From Agromyces sp. Soil535 (lineage in GTDB: Bacteria > Actinomycetota > Actinomycetes > Actinomycetales > Microbacteriaceae), in NCBI RefSeq assembly GCF_001428255.1, contig NZ_LMRW01000026.1, positions 121,609-162,479 on the forward strand: DNA of 40,871 bases. The letters are read 5' to 3'. A program made the position numbers and the translations under genes. The notes under the pieces were generated by a model. It saw only the letters and a list, made by a program, of their open reading frames with translations. It was not told the origin of the DNA and did no database searches. Below are positions 15,971 through 24,296 of this stretch, piece by piece (the stretch's first letter is position 1; each line of letters opens with the position of its first letter).

Positions 15971-17266
15971 ATGAAGCTCATCGTGCTCGACGACGATCCC
16001 ACCGGCACGCAGTCGGTCACGGGCGTCGAGGTGCTGCTCGAGTGGGACACGGCCACGCTCACCGAGACCCTCCGCCGCGCGGACAGCGTCTACCTGCTCA
16101 CGAACACGCGGGCGATGTACGAAGCCGACGCCGTGGCGTTGCTCGAGCGGATCCGCGACGAGCGGGATGCCGCAGCCGCCGCCCTCGGCGAAGCCGTGCA
16201 CGTCGTGCTCCGCGGCGACTCGACCCTGCGGGGCCACGTGTTCCCCGAGACGTCGGTCTTCGCCGGCGACGACGCCGTGATCCTGTTCGTGCCCGCGTTC
16301 CCCGGTGGAGGGCGCACGACCGTCGACGGCACGCATTATGTGCGGATCGGCGACCGCGTGATCCCCGCCCACGAGAGCGAGTACGCCGACGACCCGGTGT
16401 TCCCGTTCGGTACGGCGGTGCTCACCGAGTACGTCTCGGAGAAGAGCGAGCGCGCGGCCGTGCATGTGCCGCTCCGCGACATCCGCTCGACGCCGACCGC
16501 GTTGCAGACGGCGCTCGCGGATGCGGCTCCCGGCACGGTCGTCGTGCCCGACGCCGAGCACGACGACGACATCCGTGCGATCGCCGCCGCGGTGCTCGTC
16601 GCCTGGGAGTCCGGCGTCCGCGTCGTCGTGCGCTCGGCGTCGCCGCTCGCGGCCGAGCTCGCCGGCGTCGCGAGCACCGGCCTGCTGCCGACGCCCCTGA
16701 GCACCGAGCCGTCGCCGACGCTGCTCGTGTGCGGCTCGCACACGATCGGGGCGACCCGCCAGTTGGAGCTGGTCGAGCGCGCGTTCGGCGAGGCGTGCGT
16801 CGTCGACACCGGCCGGGCGCTCCACGACCCGTTCGCCGAGGGAGAGCGGGTCGCGGCTGCTGCAGAGGTGGCGGCCGCAGCGCACGGACTCTCGATCGTA
16901 GCCTCCGACCGACATCGCGACGGTGCCCACAACACGCTCGACCACGGCGAGCGCGTGATGACCGCCCTCACGACCGCGACCGGGCGCCTTCGCGGCGCCG
17001 TCGACGTGGTGGTCTCGAAGGGCGGCATCACGTCGGCCGAGATCGCGCGCGTCGGCCTCGGCGCACGCACCGCGACCGTGCTGGGGCAGGTGCTGCCCGG
17101 CGTGTCCGCGTGGCGCATCGAGACGCCCGAGCACGAGCAGAAGCTCTACGTCGTCGTGCCCGGCAACGTGGGCGACCCGTCCACGCTCGTCGACGTGCTC
17201 GCCGCCGTCGGCGTGCGGCCGGGATTCCCCGCCCGGCATCCTGAGCTCTCGGCTTCTGAGCGCTGA
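15971..17266 (+). CDS. Four-carbon acid sugar kinase family protein (DUF1537)
   Basis: A 431-residue kinase of the DUF1537 family (OtnK/LtnK/DtnK). It begins MKLIVLDDDPTGTQSVTG, the N-terminal substrate-domain signature, has RGDSTLRGH near residue 80 and the C-terminal nucleotide-domain motif SKGGITSAE. Characterised members phosphorylate 2- or 3-oxo-tetronates or D-threonate, making a 4-phosphate for a decarboxylase or dehydrogenase. Here it probably follows the LtnD-like dehydrogenase. No OtnC-type decarboxylase, OtnI isomerase or PdxA2 lies in this window, so later steps must be elsewhere. ATG 15971 has GGAGG upstream, and a hairpin begins at its stop. Confidence 0.87.
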   Translation: MKLIVLDDDPTGTQSVTGVEVLLEWDTATLTETLRRADSVYLLTNTRAMYEADAVALLERIRDERDAAAAALGEAVHVVLRGDSTLRGHVFPETSVFAGDDAVILFVPAFPGGGRTTVDGTHYVRIGDRVIPAHESEYADDPVFPFGTAVLTEYVSEKSERAAVHVPLRDIRSTPTALQTALADAAPGTVVVPDAEHDDDIRAIAAAVLVAWESGVRVVVRSASPLAAELAGVASTGLLPTPLSTEPSPTLLVCGSHTIGATRQLELVERAFGEACVVDTGRALHDPFAEGERVAAAAEVAAAAHGLSIVASDRHRDGAHNTLDHGERVMTALTTATGRLRGAVDVVVSKGGITSAEIARVGLGARTATVLGQVLPGVSAWRIETPEHEQKLYVVVPGNVGDPSTLVDVLAAVGVRPGFPARHPELSASER

Positions 17267-17298
17267 GCCGCCTCGCTAGGCTGGAACGGCGGCGGCTC
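17265..17298 (+). terminator. Hairpin at the end of the kinase gene
   Basis: GAGCCGCC overlapping the stop codon pairs with GGCGGCTC at 17291-17298 across an 18-base loop (8-bp stem). It may end or attenuate the operon before the MFS gene at 17340. Confidence 0.5.
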
Positions 17299-17339
17299 GC
17301 ACCGGATGCCGCCGACACCCGAACCCCCGTGAAGGTCCC

Positions 17340-18677
17340 GTGACGACTGCCCTGCCGCCCGTGCGCCCCTGGCGCCTGTGGCTGGTGTGGGGTGTCGGCG
17401 TCGCCGCCTATGTCGTGTCGGTCACCAACCGCACGTCGCTCTCGGCGGTCGGCGTGGATGCGGCGGTGCGGTTCGACGCGGATGCCGCGGTGCTGTCGCT
17501 CTTCGCGGTAGTACAGCTCGCCGTGTACGGCGCGATGCAGATCCCGGTGGGCCTGCTGCTCGACCGCTTCGGTGCGCGGCCCATCATCACGGTCGGCATG
17601 TTCCTCATGGCGATCGGGCAGCTCGTGATGGCGTTCGCGCCCGACGTCGGCACTGCGATCTTCGCGCGCATGCTCGTGGGCGCCGGCGATGCGGCGATCT
17701 TCCCGAGCGTGCTGCGCGTGGTGGCGGTGTGGTTCCCCGAGCGGCAGGCGCCGTTCCTCGTGCAGCTCACGGGCATCGTGGGCCAGACGGGGCAGCTCCT
17801 CGCGATCCTGCCGATGGCCGCGATCCTGCACGCCACGAAGTGGAGCGTCGCGTTCGGCAGCCTCGCGGGCCTCGGCGTGCTGTTCACGGTGCTCACGTTC
17901 GCGGTGATCCGGAATCACCCGCCCGATCGGGACGCGGATGTCTCGGTCGACACGGCGACCGGTGCGATCCACGCCGTGACGTCAGCCGCCGACCTGCGGG
18001 AGGGCTTCCGCGAATCGTGGGCGCACCCGGCGACGCGGCTCGCGTTCTGGTCGCACTTCACGACGCCGTTCTCGGGCACCGCCTTCATCCTGCTGTGGGG
18101 CTTCCCGTTCCTCACGGTCGGCGAGGGGCTCACCCCCGCGATGGCGTCGCTCATCTTCACCGTCTACGTGGTGTTCGGCATGGTCGCGGGGCCGGTGATC
18201 GGCGCGCTCTCCAGCCGGCATCCGATGCGCCGCTCGCGCATGCTCGTGCTGCCCGTGATCGGCATCCAGGCGTTCGTGTGGCTCGTGGTCATCGCGTGGC
18301 CCGGGCAGGCGCCGCTCTGGCTCCTGTTCGTGCTCGCGTTCGCCCTGAGCACCGGCGGCCCCGCATCGATGATCGGCTTCGACCACGCCCGCACGTTCAA
18401 TCCGAGCCACCGGCTCAGCACCGCCACCGGCATCGTGAACGTCGGCGGCTTCCTCGCGGCGCTGCTCGCGATCCTCTTCATCGGCATCGCGATGGACGCG
18501 CAGGGTGCCGGCACGCCCGACACCTACAGCCTCGACGCGTTCCGCATCGCCTTCCTCACGCAGGTGCCGCTCTGGGCGCTCGGCGCGGCATGCATCGTGT
18601 GGGAGCGCAAGCGCACCCGCGTGCACATCGGCCTCGACGAGCCGCGCTCGCGCCGCCGCGACCGCTGGGCGCGCTGA
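17340..18677 (+). CDS. Major facilitator superfamily transporter
   Basis: A 445-residue, twelve-helix transporter. The loop 2-3 motif appears as GLLLDRFGARPIITVG, followed by RMLVGAGDAAIFPSVLRVVAVWFPERQ, a pattern shared with anion/sugar-acid and nitrate-type MFS members. The C-terminal half has GFDHARTFNPSHRLSTATGIVNVGGF. The substrate is not clear. It starts at GTG 17340 with GAAGG upstream, 73 bp after the kinase gene with a hairpin between, so it may be a second uptake or efflux route in the same operon or an independent gene. Confidence 0.82.
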   Translation: MTTALPPVRPWRLWLVWGVGVAAYVVSVTNRTSLSAVGVDAAVRFDADAAVLSLFAVVQLAVYGAMQIPVGLLLDRFGARPIITVGMFLMAIGQLVMAFAPDVGTAIFARMLVGAGDAAIFPSVLRVVAVWFPERQAPFLVQLTGIVGQTGQLLAILPMAAILHATKWSVAFGSLAGLGVLFTVLTFAVIRNHPPDRDADVSVDTATGAIHAVTSAADLREGFRESWAHPATRLAFWSHFTTPFSGTAFILLWGFPFLTVGEGLTPAMASLIFTVYVVFGMVAGPVIGALSSRHPMRRSRMLVLPVIGIQAFVWLVVIAWPGQAPLWLLFVLAFALSTGGPASMIGFDHARTFNPSHRLSTATGIVNVGGFLAALLAILFIGIAMDAQGAGTPDTYSLDAFRIAFLTQVPLWALGAACIVWERKRTRVHIGLDEPRSRRRDRWAR

Positions 18678-18748
18678 GCGGTGGATGCGGAGCGCCGGAC
18701 CCGACGACCGTTCACCGCACGGCCACCTGGCATGAGGAGACTGATCGC

Positions 18749-19705
18749 ATGAGTCCGAACCTCCACGTCATCGTCGGTGCGGGCCCAATCGGCACGGCGC
18801 TCGCCGGCAGGCTCGCCGACGCGGGCCACGCCGTGCGCACGGTGACACGATCGGGCCGCGGTCCCGAGCATCCGTCGATCGAGCGGCTCGCGATCGACGC
18901 CACGGATGGCGAGGCCCTCGCTCGCGCCGCCGATGGCGCCTCCGTGCTCTACAACTGCGCGAATCCCGGCACGTATTCGACGTGGGAGCGGGCGTGGCCG
19001 CCGCTCGCCGCCGCCATCCTGTTCGCAGCGGAGACGTCGGGCGCGGTCCTCGTGACCCTCGGCAACCTCTACGGGTACGGGCCCGTCGACGTCCCGATGA
19101 CCCGCGAGCTGCCCCTCGCGCCATCCGACCACAAGGGCGTACTGCGAGCACGGATGTGGCAGGACGCCCTCGCGGCGCACCAAGCCGGTCGGGTGCGGGC
19201 GACCGAGGTGCGCGCCTCCGACTACATCGGACCGACCGCGCCGACGTCCAGCGGCCTGCTCCCGATGTACGCCCAGGCGACCCTCGCGGGCCGGCCGACC
19301 TCGGTGTTCGGCGATCCCGACCAGCCGCACTCGTGGACGGCCATCGACGACATCGCGCGCACGCTCGAGGTCGCGGGCGAGGACGATCGCGCTTGGGGCA
19401 GCCCGTGGCTCGTGCCGTCGAACCCGCCCGTGAGCGTCCGCGAGGTGCTGCGTCAACTCGGCGAGCGTGTCGGCACCGGTGCGCCGCGATTGCGTCAGGT
19501 GCCACGCTGGGTCCTCGCCGCCGGCGGGGTCGCGATTCCGCTCCTGCGTGAGGTCACCGGCGTGCTGTACCAGTTCGAGCGCCCCTTCGTGGTCGACGCG
19601 TCCGACACGACGACGACCTTCGGGATCGAACCCACTCCGTGGGAGCCGCTCATGGATGCCACGGCCCAGGCCTGGTCCGAACGGGCGCGCCGAGCTCGGG
19701 CCTGA
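18749..19705 (+). CDS. NAD-dependent epimerase/dehydratase-like protein
   Basis: A 318-residue extended short-chain-dehydrogenase-like protein. The nucleotide motif VGAGPIGTALAGRL lies at residues 7-20; NCANPGTYSTWER, LGNLYGYGPVDVPMTREL and ASDYIGP follow the order of NAD(P)-binding epimerase-like proteins. The usual catalytic YxxxK is not obvious (YGYGP occupies the Tyr position), so it may be a non-catalytic or atypical member, like many proteins annotated as NAD-dependent epimerases. ATG 18749 has GAGGAG upstream. It converges with the helicase gene across the octamer array. Confidence 0.78.
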   Translation: MSPNLHVIVGAGPIGTALAGRLADAGHAVRTVTRSGRGPEHPSIERLAIDATDGEALARAADGASVLYNCANPGTYSTWERAWPPLAAAILFAAETSGAVLVTLGNLYGYGPVDVPMTRELPLAPSDHKGVLRARMWQDALAAHQAGRVRATEVRASDYIGPTAPTSSGLLPMYAQATLAGRPTSVFGDPDQPHSWTAIDDIARTLEVAGEDDRAWGSPWLVPSNPPVSVREVLRQLGERVGTGAPRLRQVPRWVLAAGGVAIPLLREVTGVLYQFERPFVVDASDTTTTFGIEPTPWEPLMDATAQAWSERARRARA

Positions 19706-19713
19706 CGCACGCA

Positions 19714-19729
19714 GCCCGGGCGGCCGGGC
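19714..19729 (+). terminator. Short GC hairpin after the epimerase-like gene
   Basis: GCCCGG, loop GCGG, CCGGGC: a 6-bp stem ten bases after the stop, followed by another GC-rich inverted pair (GGGC...GCCC). Possible terminator. Confidence 0.4.
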
Positions 19730-19774
19730 GGGGGCCGGAGCCGGAGCCCGCAAGTCTGTCTCCAGCTCGCGATG

Positions 19775-20012
19775 CTCCGGCACTCCGGCACTCCGCCACT
19801 CCGCCACTCCGCCACTCCGCCACTCCGCCACTCCGCCACTCCGCCACTCCGCCACTCCGCCACTCCGGCACTCCGGCACTCCGGCACTCCGGCACTCCGG
19901 CACTCCGGCACTCCGCCACTCCGGCACTCCGGCACTCCGCCACTCCGCCACTCCGCCACTCCGCCACTCCGGCACTCCGGCACTCCGCCACTCCGCCACT
20001 CCGGCACTCCGG
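19775..20012. repeat. CACTCCGS octamer tandem array, 29 units
   Basis: 29 consecutive 8-bp units (19781-20012) preceded by a partial CTCCGG. Thirteen units are CACTCCGG and sixteen CACTCCGC, in blocks: G, 9C, 6G, C, 2G, 4C, 2G, 2C, 2G. No insertion or deletion breaks the period. The right flank reads CACCG, as at the array at window start. It lies between the converging genes ending at 19705 and 20081. Apparent proteins in all frames are only the repeat translated. Confidence 0.97.
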
Positions 20013-20080
20013 CACCGCAATCGTCGAAGATCAACTCATTCCCGCACGATCCGACACGGCGATGAGCGGTGTTTGTTGAC

Positions 20081-23000
20081 TCAGCCCTCGAGCAGCTCAC
20101 GCAGGTCGTCGGAGGTGAGCACCTCGGCGGCGCGCAGGTCGGCACCGGCGGGTCTCGTGGCATCCGGGCCCGCATCCGACTCAGCGGCATCCAACCCCGT
20201 TGCATCCGCTCCGGCATCGAGGATCGACGCGACCAGCTCGCCCTTCTTCGCCTTCAGCGCCATGACCTTCTCCTCGATGGTCCCGGACGCGACGAGCCGG
20301 TAGACCATCACCCGCTTCGCCTGGCCGATCCGGTGCGCGCGGTCGACGGCCTGCGCCTCGCTCGCCGGGTTCCACCACGGATCGAGCAGGAACACGTAGT
20401 CGGCCTCGGTCAGGTTGAGGCCGAATCCGCCGGCCTTCAGGCTGATGAGGAACACGGATGCCTCGCCGCCCCGGAACCTCGCGATCTCCTCGTCGCGGCG
20501 GCGAACCGGTGTCGACCCATCGAGGTACGCGTAGGGCACGCCCGCGGCATCCAGCCTGGCCGCCGCCCGCCCGAGGAACGACGTGAACTGGCTGAACACG
20601 AGCGCGCGATGCCCCTCGGCCAGCACGTCGTCGAGTTGCTCGAACAGCGCGTCGAGCTTCGCCGACGCGATGCCTGCGTAGCGCTCCTCGTCGATGAGCG
20701 TCGCATCGAGTGCGAGCATCCGCAGTAGGGTCAACGACCGGTACACGATGAAGCGCTGGCGGTCGAGGTCGTCGAGCAAGCCGAGCAGCTTCTGCCGCTC
20801 ACGCTGCAGCACGGTGTCGTAGAGGCGCCGGTGCCGCGGATGCAGCTCGACCTGCAGCACCTGCTCCTGCTTCGGCGGCAGCTCGGGCGCGACGAGCTCC
20901 TTGGTGCGGCGCAGCATCAGCGGGCGGATGCGCCGGCGCAGGCGGTCGAGCCGGTCGGTGTTGCGGTCGTCCTCGATCGGACGGCGGTAGCGTTCGTCGA
21001 ACGCCCGCCGCGACGGGAACAAGCCGGGTGCGACGATGCCGAGCAGTGCCCACAGCTCGGAGAGGTCGTTCTCGACGGGGGTGCCCGTGACGGCGAGCCG
21101 GAACGGCGCACGGATGCCACGGGCCGCCTGATGCACCTTCGTGGCCGCGTTCTTCACGAACTGGGCCTCGTCGAGCACGAGCCCGCCCCACTCGAGTGCC
21201 GCGAACGCCGCGGCCTCGAGGCGGAGGACGGCGTACGTGGTGACGACGAGGTCGGCGCCGGCCGCGGCATCCGCAATGCGGCCGGGGCGGCGGGCCTCCG
21301 TCGCCGTGACCGTCGCCACGCGCAGGCCCGGGGTGAACCGCGCGGCCTCGCTCACCCAGTTCGAGGCGACCGACGTGGGCGCGACCACGAGGAACGGCCC
21401 GGTGCTGGTCGAGGAGGGGCCGCTGGTCGAGGAGCGGCCGGCGGAGCCGTCCGCGTCTCGAGATCGGGTTTCGAGGGCCTCGACCGGCAGCTCGCGCGCA
21501 TGCGCGATCAACGCGAGCGCCTGTGCCGTCTTGCCGAGTCCCATGTCGTCGGCGAGGATCCCGCCGAGCCGGTGGGCGTGCAGGAACGCGAGCCACCGGA
21601 ACCCCGCGAGCTGGTACGGACGCAGCGGCACGGCGAGCCCAGCGGGCGGCGGCAGCTCCTCGACCTCGCCCCGCTCGAGCCCGGCGACCGTGGCGCGCCA
21701 GGCGAGCGCGGGCTCGGAGGCATCCGCGAGATCCTCGAAGTCGGACCAGAGGCTCGACTGGCTGCGGTGGATGCGAAGGCCGGTCTCCCATTCGGCGAGC
21801 GTGCCCGCCTCCTCGATGAGGTCGCGCAACGGCTCGAAGATCGGCTGGTTCAACGAGAGGTACGTCTTGTCGACGAGCAGGAGGCGCTTCTGGCGCTTCG
21901 CGAGCGCCCTGAAGAGCGGCATGAACGGCACCGACTTGCCGCCGACGGTGACGACGACGCCGAGGTCGAACCAGTCGGTGCGCGGCGACTCCACCGTCGT
22001 GACCCTCACCTGCGGCGGCTCGGCGATCTCGCGGTAGTCGGGACGCTCGCCGGTGACGTCGATGCGCAGCCGGCCGTGCTCGGTGAGGTGCTCGAGCCGC
22101 GGCATCCGCTCGGCCGTGAACTCGGCCGCGTCGATGCCGCGCAGGATGACCGCCTCGAACGGCACCCAGCCGAGCTCGTCCATGACGCGCGCGAGCAGGT
22201 CGTCGTCGAGCTCGGGGTCACCGACGGCGGCATCGGCCGCGGATGCCTCGACGGGGCTCGTCCGCCCGTCGGCGTACTCCCAGAGCCAGGCGAGGCGCAG
22301 CACGTCGTGCGGCTCGAACCGCGCCTCGAGCACGAGGGTGGCGAGTGGCGCGGGCTGCGGCTCGAAGCTGCCGTCGCGGCTCGTGACGGTGATCGACCGG
22401 GCGAGGCCGTGGAAGTGGCCGCGCAGGAACTCTGGCACGTCGGCGGCGGGCACGTGCACCGTGCGCGGCTGCTCGAGGGCGGCGCGCTCGGCGGGTCGGA
22501 GCGGCGCGGCGAGGGGCGCGAGCTCGATCGCGCCGGCGTCGAAATCGAAGCGATAGAGGCCGTGGGACGCGATCGGGCGCACGTGGTCGGCCGGTCGCGC
22601 GTCGCCGCCGATGCCGCCGCCGACCTCGCCGAAGGCCAGCACGGGCGCGAGCGCGAGGGCGCCGCTCGGGGCGAGCGTGGCATCGAGCACGACGGATGCC
22701 GCGTCGCACACGACCACGTCGCGAGCGGCCGTCGACCCGACGAGCGCGATGCCGAGCCGTCCGGCCTCGGCGAGCAGCGCCCACAGCAGGGGGCTCTCGA
22801 ACTCGTCGAGGGTGATCCACTCCGAGCCGTACGCCTGATAGACGCCCGGTGAGCTGCCCTTCAGCAGCGCGAACTGCCCGAACCAGCGCGACTGCGCGGC
22901 GTCGAACCCGCCCGCGCTCGCCTGGTAGGCGATGTTCTGCCAGGTGAGCCCGCCCTTGACCCACCCGCCACGAGCGCCGCTGGTGACCGGTCGCACTGCG

Positions 23001-23251
23001 AGCCGGTCGACGGATGCCGCGCGACGGGCCGGTTCGTCGCGCGGACCCTGCCACTCACCTGGGCGGCGCGGCACGCGGCGACGGAGCTCGAACTGCAGGG
23101 CGAGCGGACGCTGCGGCGCGGCATCCGCTCGTGTCTCGACCCGCTCGTCGGATGTATCGGAGCCGGCACCGGGCGTGAACGGCGCCAACGCGCGTCGCCA
23201 GTCGCCCGCCGCGCCTCCGCCGCCCGCGCGGGAGGATCGATCGGCGGGCAT
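20081..23251 (-). CDS. SNF2-family DEAD/DEAH-box helicase
   Basis: A 1056-residue bacterial SNF2-type ATPase that would translocate on double-stranded DNA. The N-terminal half (about 1-530) is the accessory region common to bacterial members. The first RecA domain has Walker A DDMGLGKT with Lys574, motif Ia VVAPTSVASNW, DEAQ at residues 694-697 (LVLDEAQFVKN), and TGTPVEND. The second has LVFSQFTSFLGR, LDGSTPVRRRDEEIARFRGG, LKAGGFGLNLTEAD and VDRAHRIGQ. All motifs look intact. Residues about 593-616, between motifs I and Ia, are a Ser/Thr/Gly-rich insertion encoded by a palindromic repeat. ATG 23251 lies 31 bp after the sugar kinase stop, so it may be read from the same transcript, although its role differs. 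Confidence 0.92.
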   Translation of the reverse strand: MPADRSSRAGGGGAAGDWRRALAPFTPGAGSDTSDERVETRADAAPQRPLALQFELRRRVPRRPGEWQGPRDEPARRAASVDRLAVRPVTSGARGGWVKGGLTWQNIAYQASAGGFDAAQSRWFGQFALLKGSSPGVYQAYGSEWITLDEFESPLLWALLAEAGRLGIALVGSTAARDVVVCDAASVVLDATLAPSGALALAPVLAFGEVGGGIGGDARPADHVRPIASHGLYRFDFDAGAIELAPLAAPLRPAERAALEQPRTVHVPAADVPEFLRGHFHGLARSITVTSRDGSFEPQPAPLATLVLEARFEPHDVLRLAWLWEYADGRTSPVEASAADAAVGDPELDDDLLARVMDELGWVPFEAVILRGIDAAEFTAERMPRLEHLTEHGRLRIDVTGERPDYREIAEPPQVRVTTVESPRTDWFDLGVVVTVGGKSVPFMPLFRALAKRQKRLLLVDKTYLSLNQPIFEPLRDLIEEAGTLAEWETGLRIHRSQSSLWSDFEDLADASEPALAWRATVAGLERGEVEELPPPAGLAVPLRPYQLAGFRWLAFLHAHRLGGILADDMGLGKTAQALALIAHARELPVEALETRSRDADGSAGRSSTSGPSSTSTGPFLVVAPTSVASNWVSEAARFTPGLRVATVTATEARRPGRIADAAAGADLVVTTYAVLRLEAAAFAALEWGGLVLDEAQFVKNAATKVHQAARGIRAPFRLAVTGTPVENDLSELWALLGIVAPGLFPSRRAFDERYRRPIEDDRNTDRLDRLRRRIRPLMLRRTKELVAPELPPKQEQVLQVELHPRHRRLYDTVLQRERQKLLGLLDDLDRQRFIVYRSLTLLRMLALDATLIDEERYAGIASAKLDALFEQLDDVLAEGHRALVFSQFTSFLGRAAARLDAAGVPYAYLDGSTPVRRRDEEIARFRGGEASVFLISLKAGGFGLNLTEADYVFLLDPWWNPASEAQAVDRAHRIGQAKRVMVYRLVASGTIEEKVMALKAKKGELVASILDAGADATGLDAAESDAGPDATRPAGADLRAAEVLTSDDLRELLEG
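21406..21475. repeat. REP-like palindromic element, copy 3 (inside the SNF2 helicase gene)
   Basis: Two GGTCGAGGAG words in tandem (about 21407 and 21425), a GC-rich centre, then GTCTCGAGATC and GGTTTCGAG. It shares its words with the elements at 769-803 and 1949-1985. It is translated in frame into a Ser/Thr-rich linker between helicase motifs I and Ia. Confidence 0.65.
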
Positions 23252-23282
23252 GCATCCATGCTCGCACGGTGGTGCGACACGC

Positions 23283-24296
23283 TCAGTACGCGACGGTGCC
23301 CATGCACGCGGTCGTGCACGTGCTGACGATGTGCGCCCGCAGTGCTCCGTCGAGTTCGGCGGCCGTCGGCAGGTCGGCTCCCACGCGCCCGACGGTGATC
23401 GCGGCGGCCTGTGCCGCGCGCCTGCCCAGCCGGCGCACCGCCTCGGCATCGGCCGGGATCGCCCCCTCGGGCAGGAGCCCAGCGAGGAGCGCCGCGGTGA
23501 ACGAGTCGCCCGCACCGATCGTGTCGCGCACGTCCACGGGACGGGTGGGCACGGCGACGCGGTGCGCCCGGGTGGCGAGCACGGCACCCTCGCCGCCGCG
23601 CGTCACGACGGCGAGGCGCACGCCGTGGTCGAGCAGCCTGTCGAGCACGTCGGACGCCGGCTCGTCGGGGTACAGCCACGCGGCATCCTCATCGCTGAGC
23701 TTCACGACGTCGGCGAACCGCACGAGCTCCTCGAAGCGGGCAACGGCGGCGGCCCGCGGCGGGAGCAGTGCGGGCCGCACGTTGGGGTCGAGGGAGACGA
23801 GTGCGCGCTCGCGAGCGGCTGCCTCGATCGCGTCGCGAACGGCATCGGCGCCGGGCTCGAGGAAGAGGGCGACGGATCCGGCGTGCACGATCCGCGGGCG
23901 CAACCGAGGCGGGATCGCCGTTGGTCGCCAGTGCAGGTCGAACAGATAGGTCGCGGAACCGTCGGGTCCGATGGATGCGGAGGCCGTCGACGTCGGCCTG
24001 GTCGAGAACGACTCGGGGAGCAGCCGGACCCCCGACCCCACGAGGTGCGCGGCGACCCGATCGCCGTGCGCGTCTCGACCGAGCTCGGTCAGCAGTGCGA
24101 CGTCCACGCCGAGCCGGCCGAGCCCGAGCGCGACGTTGGCGGGACTCCCGCCCGGTCGTTCGACGACACCGCCGTCGCGGTGCACGATGTCGACGAGCGA
24201 TTCCCCGATGACGAGCACGTCGACCTCGCGGGGGGAGCCGGCGGCATCCGCCGACTCGTCGGCCGTCGCGCGACGGTGATCAGCGAGCGAGCTCAT
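23283..24296 (-). CDS. PfkB-family carbohydrate kinase, probable fructokinase
   Basis: A 337-residue ribokinase-family sugar kinase acting in the cytoplasm. The N-terminal substrate pattern is VLVIGESLVDIVHRDG, followed by the GGSPANVALGLGRLG signature; near the C-terminus DTIGAGDSFTAALLAG contains the catalytic base Asp264 and the anion hole. These are the features of bacterial fructokinases, and the gene directly follows a GH32 fructosidase, so fructose is the likely substrate (inference). It overlaps the GH32 gene by 17 bp, with GAGG before ATG 24296. Third gene of the GH172-GH32-kinase operon. Confidence 0.9.
   Translation of the reverse strand: MSSLADHRRATADESADAAGSPREVDVLVIGESLVDIVHRDGGVVERPGGSPANVALGLGRLGVDVALLTELGRDAHGDRVAAHLVGSGVRLLPESFSTRPTSTASASIGPDGSATYLFDLHWRPTAIPPRLRPRIVHAGSVALFLEPGADAVRDAIEAAARERALVSLDPNVRPALLPPRAAAVARFEELVRFADVVKLSDEDAAWLYPDEPASDVLDRLLDHGVRLAVVTRGGEGAVLATRAHRVAVPTRPVDVRDTIGAGDSFTAALLAGLLPEGAIPADAEAVRRLGRRAAQAAAITVGRVGADLPTAAELDGALRAHIVSTCTTACMGTVAY

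Noticed and set aside
19650..20020. Open frames in all six readings through the octamer array (repeats of CRSGGVAE and HSGTPALR)
   Set aside because: They are the array translated; an 8-bp period is open in every frame because the unit contains no stop codon in any reading.
20831..22852. Long plus-strand open frame (673 codons) opposite the helicase
   Set aside because: It is the complement of the intact SNF2 gene; its translation is Arg/Glu/Leu-rich without motifs, as expected from high-GC antisense frames.
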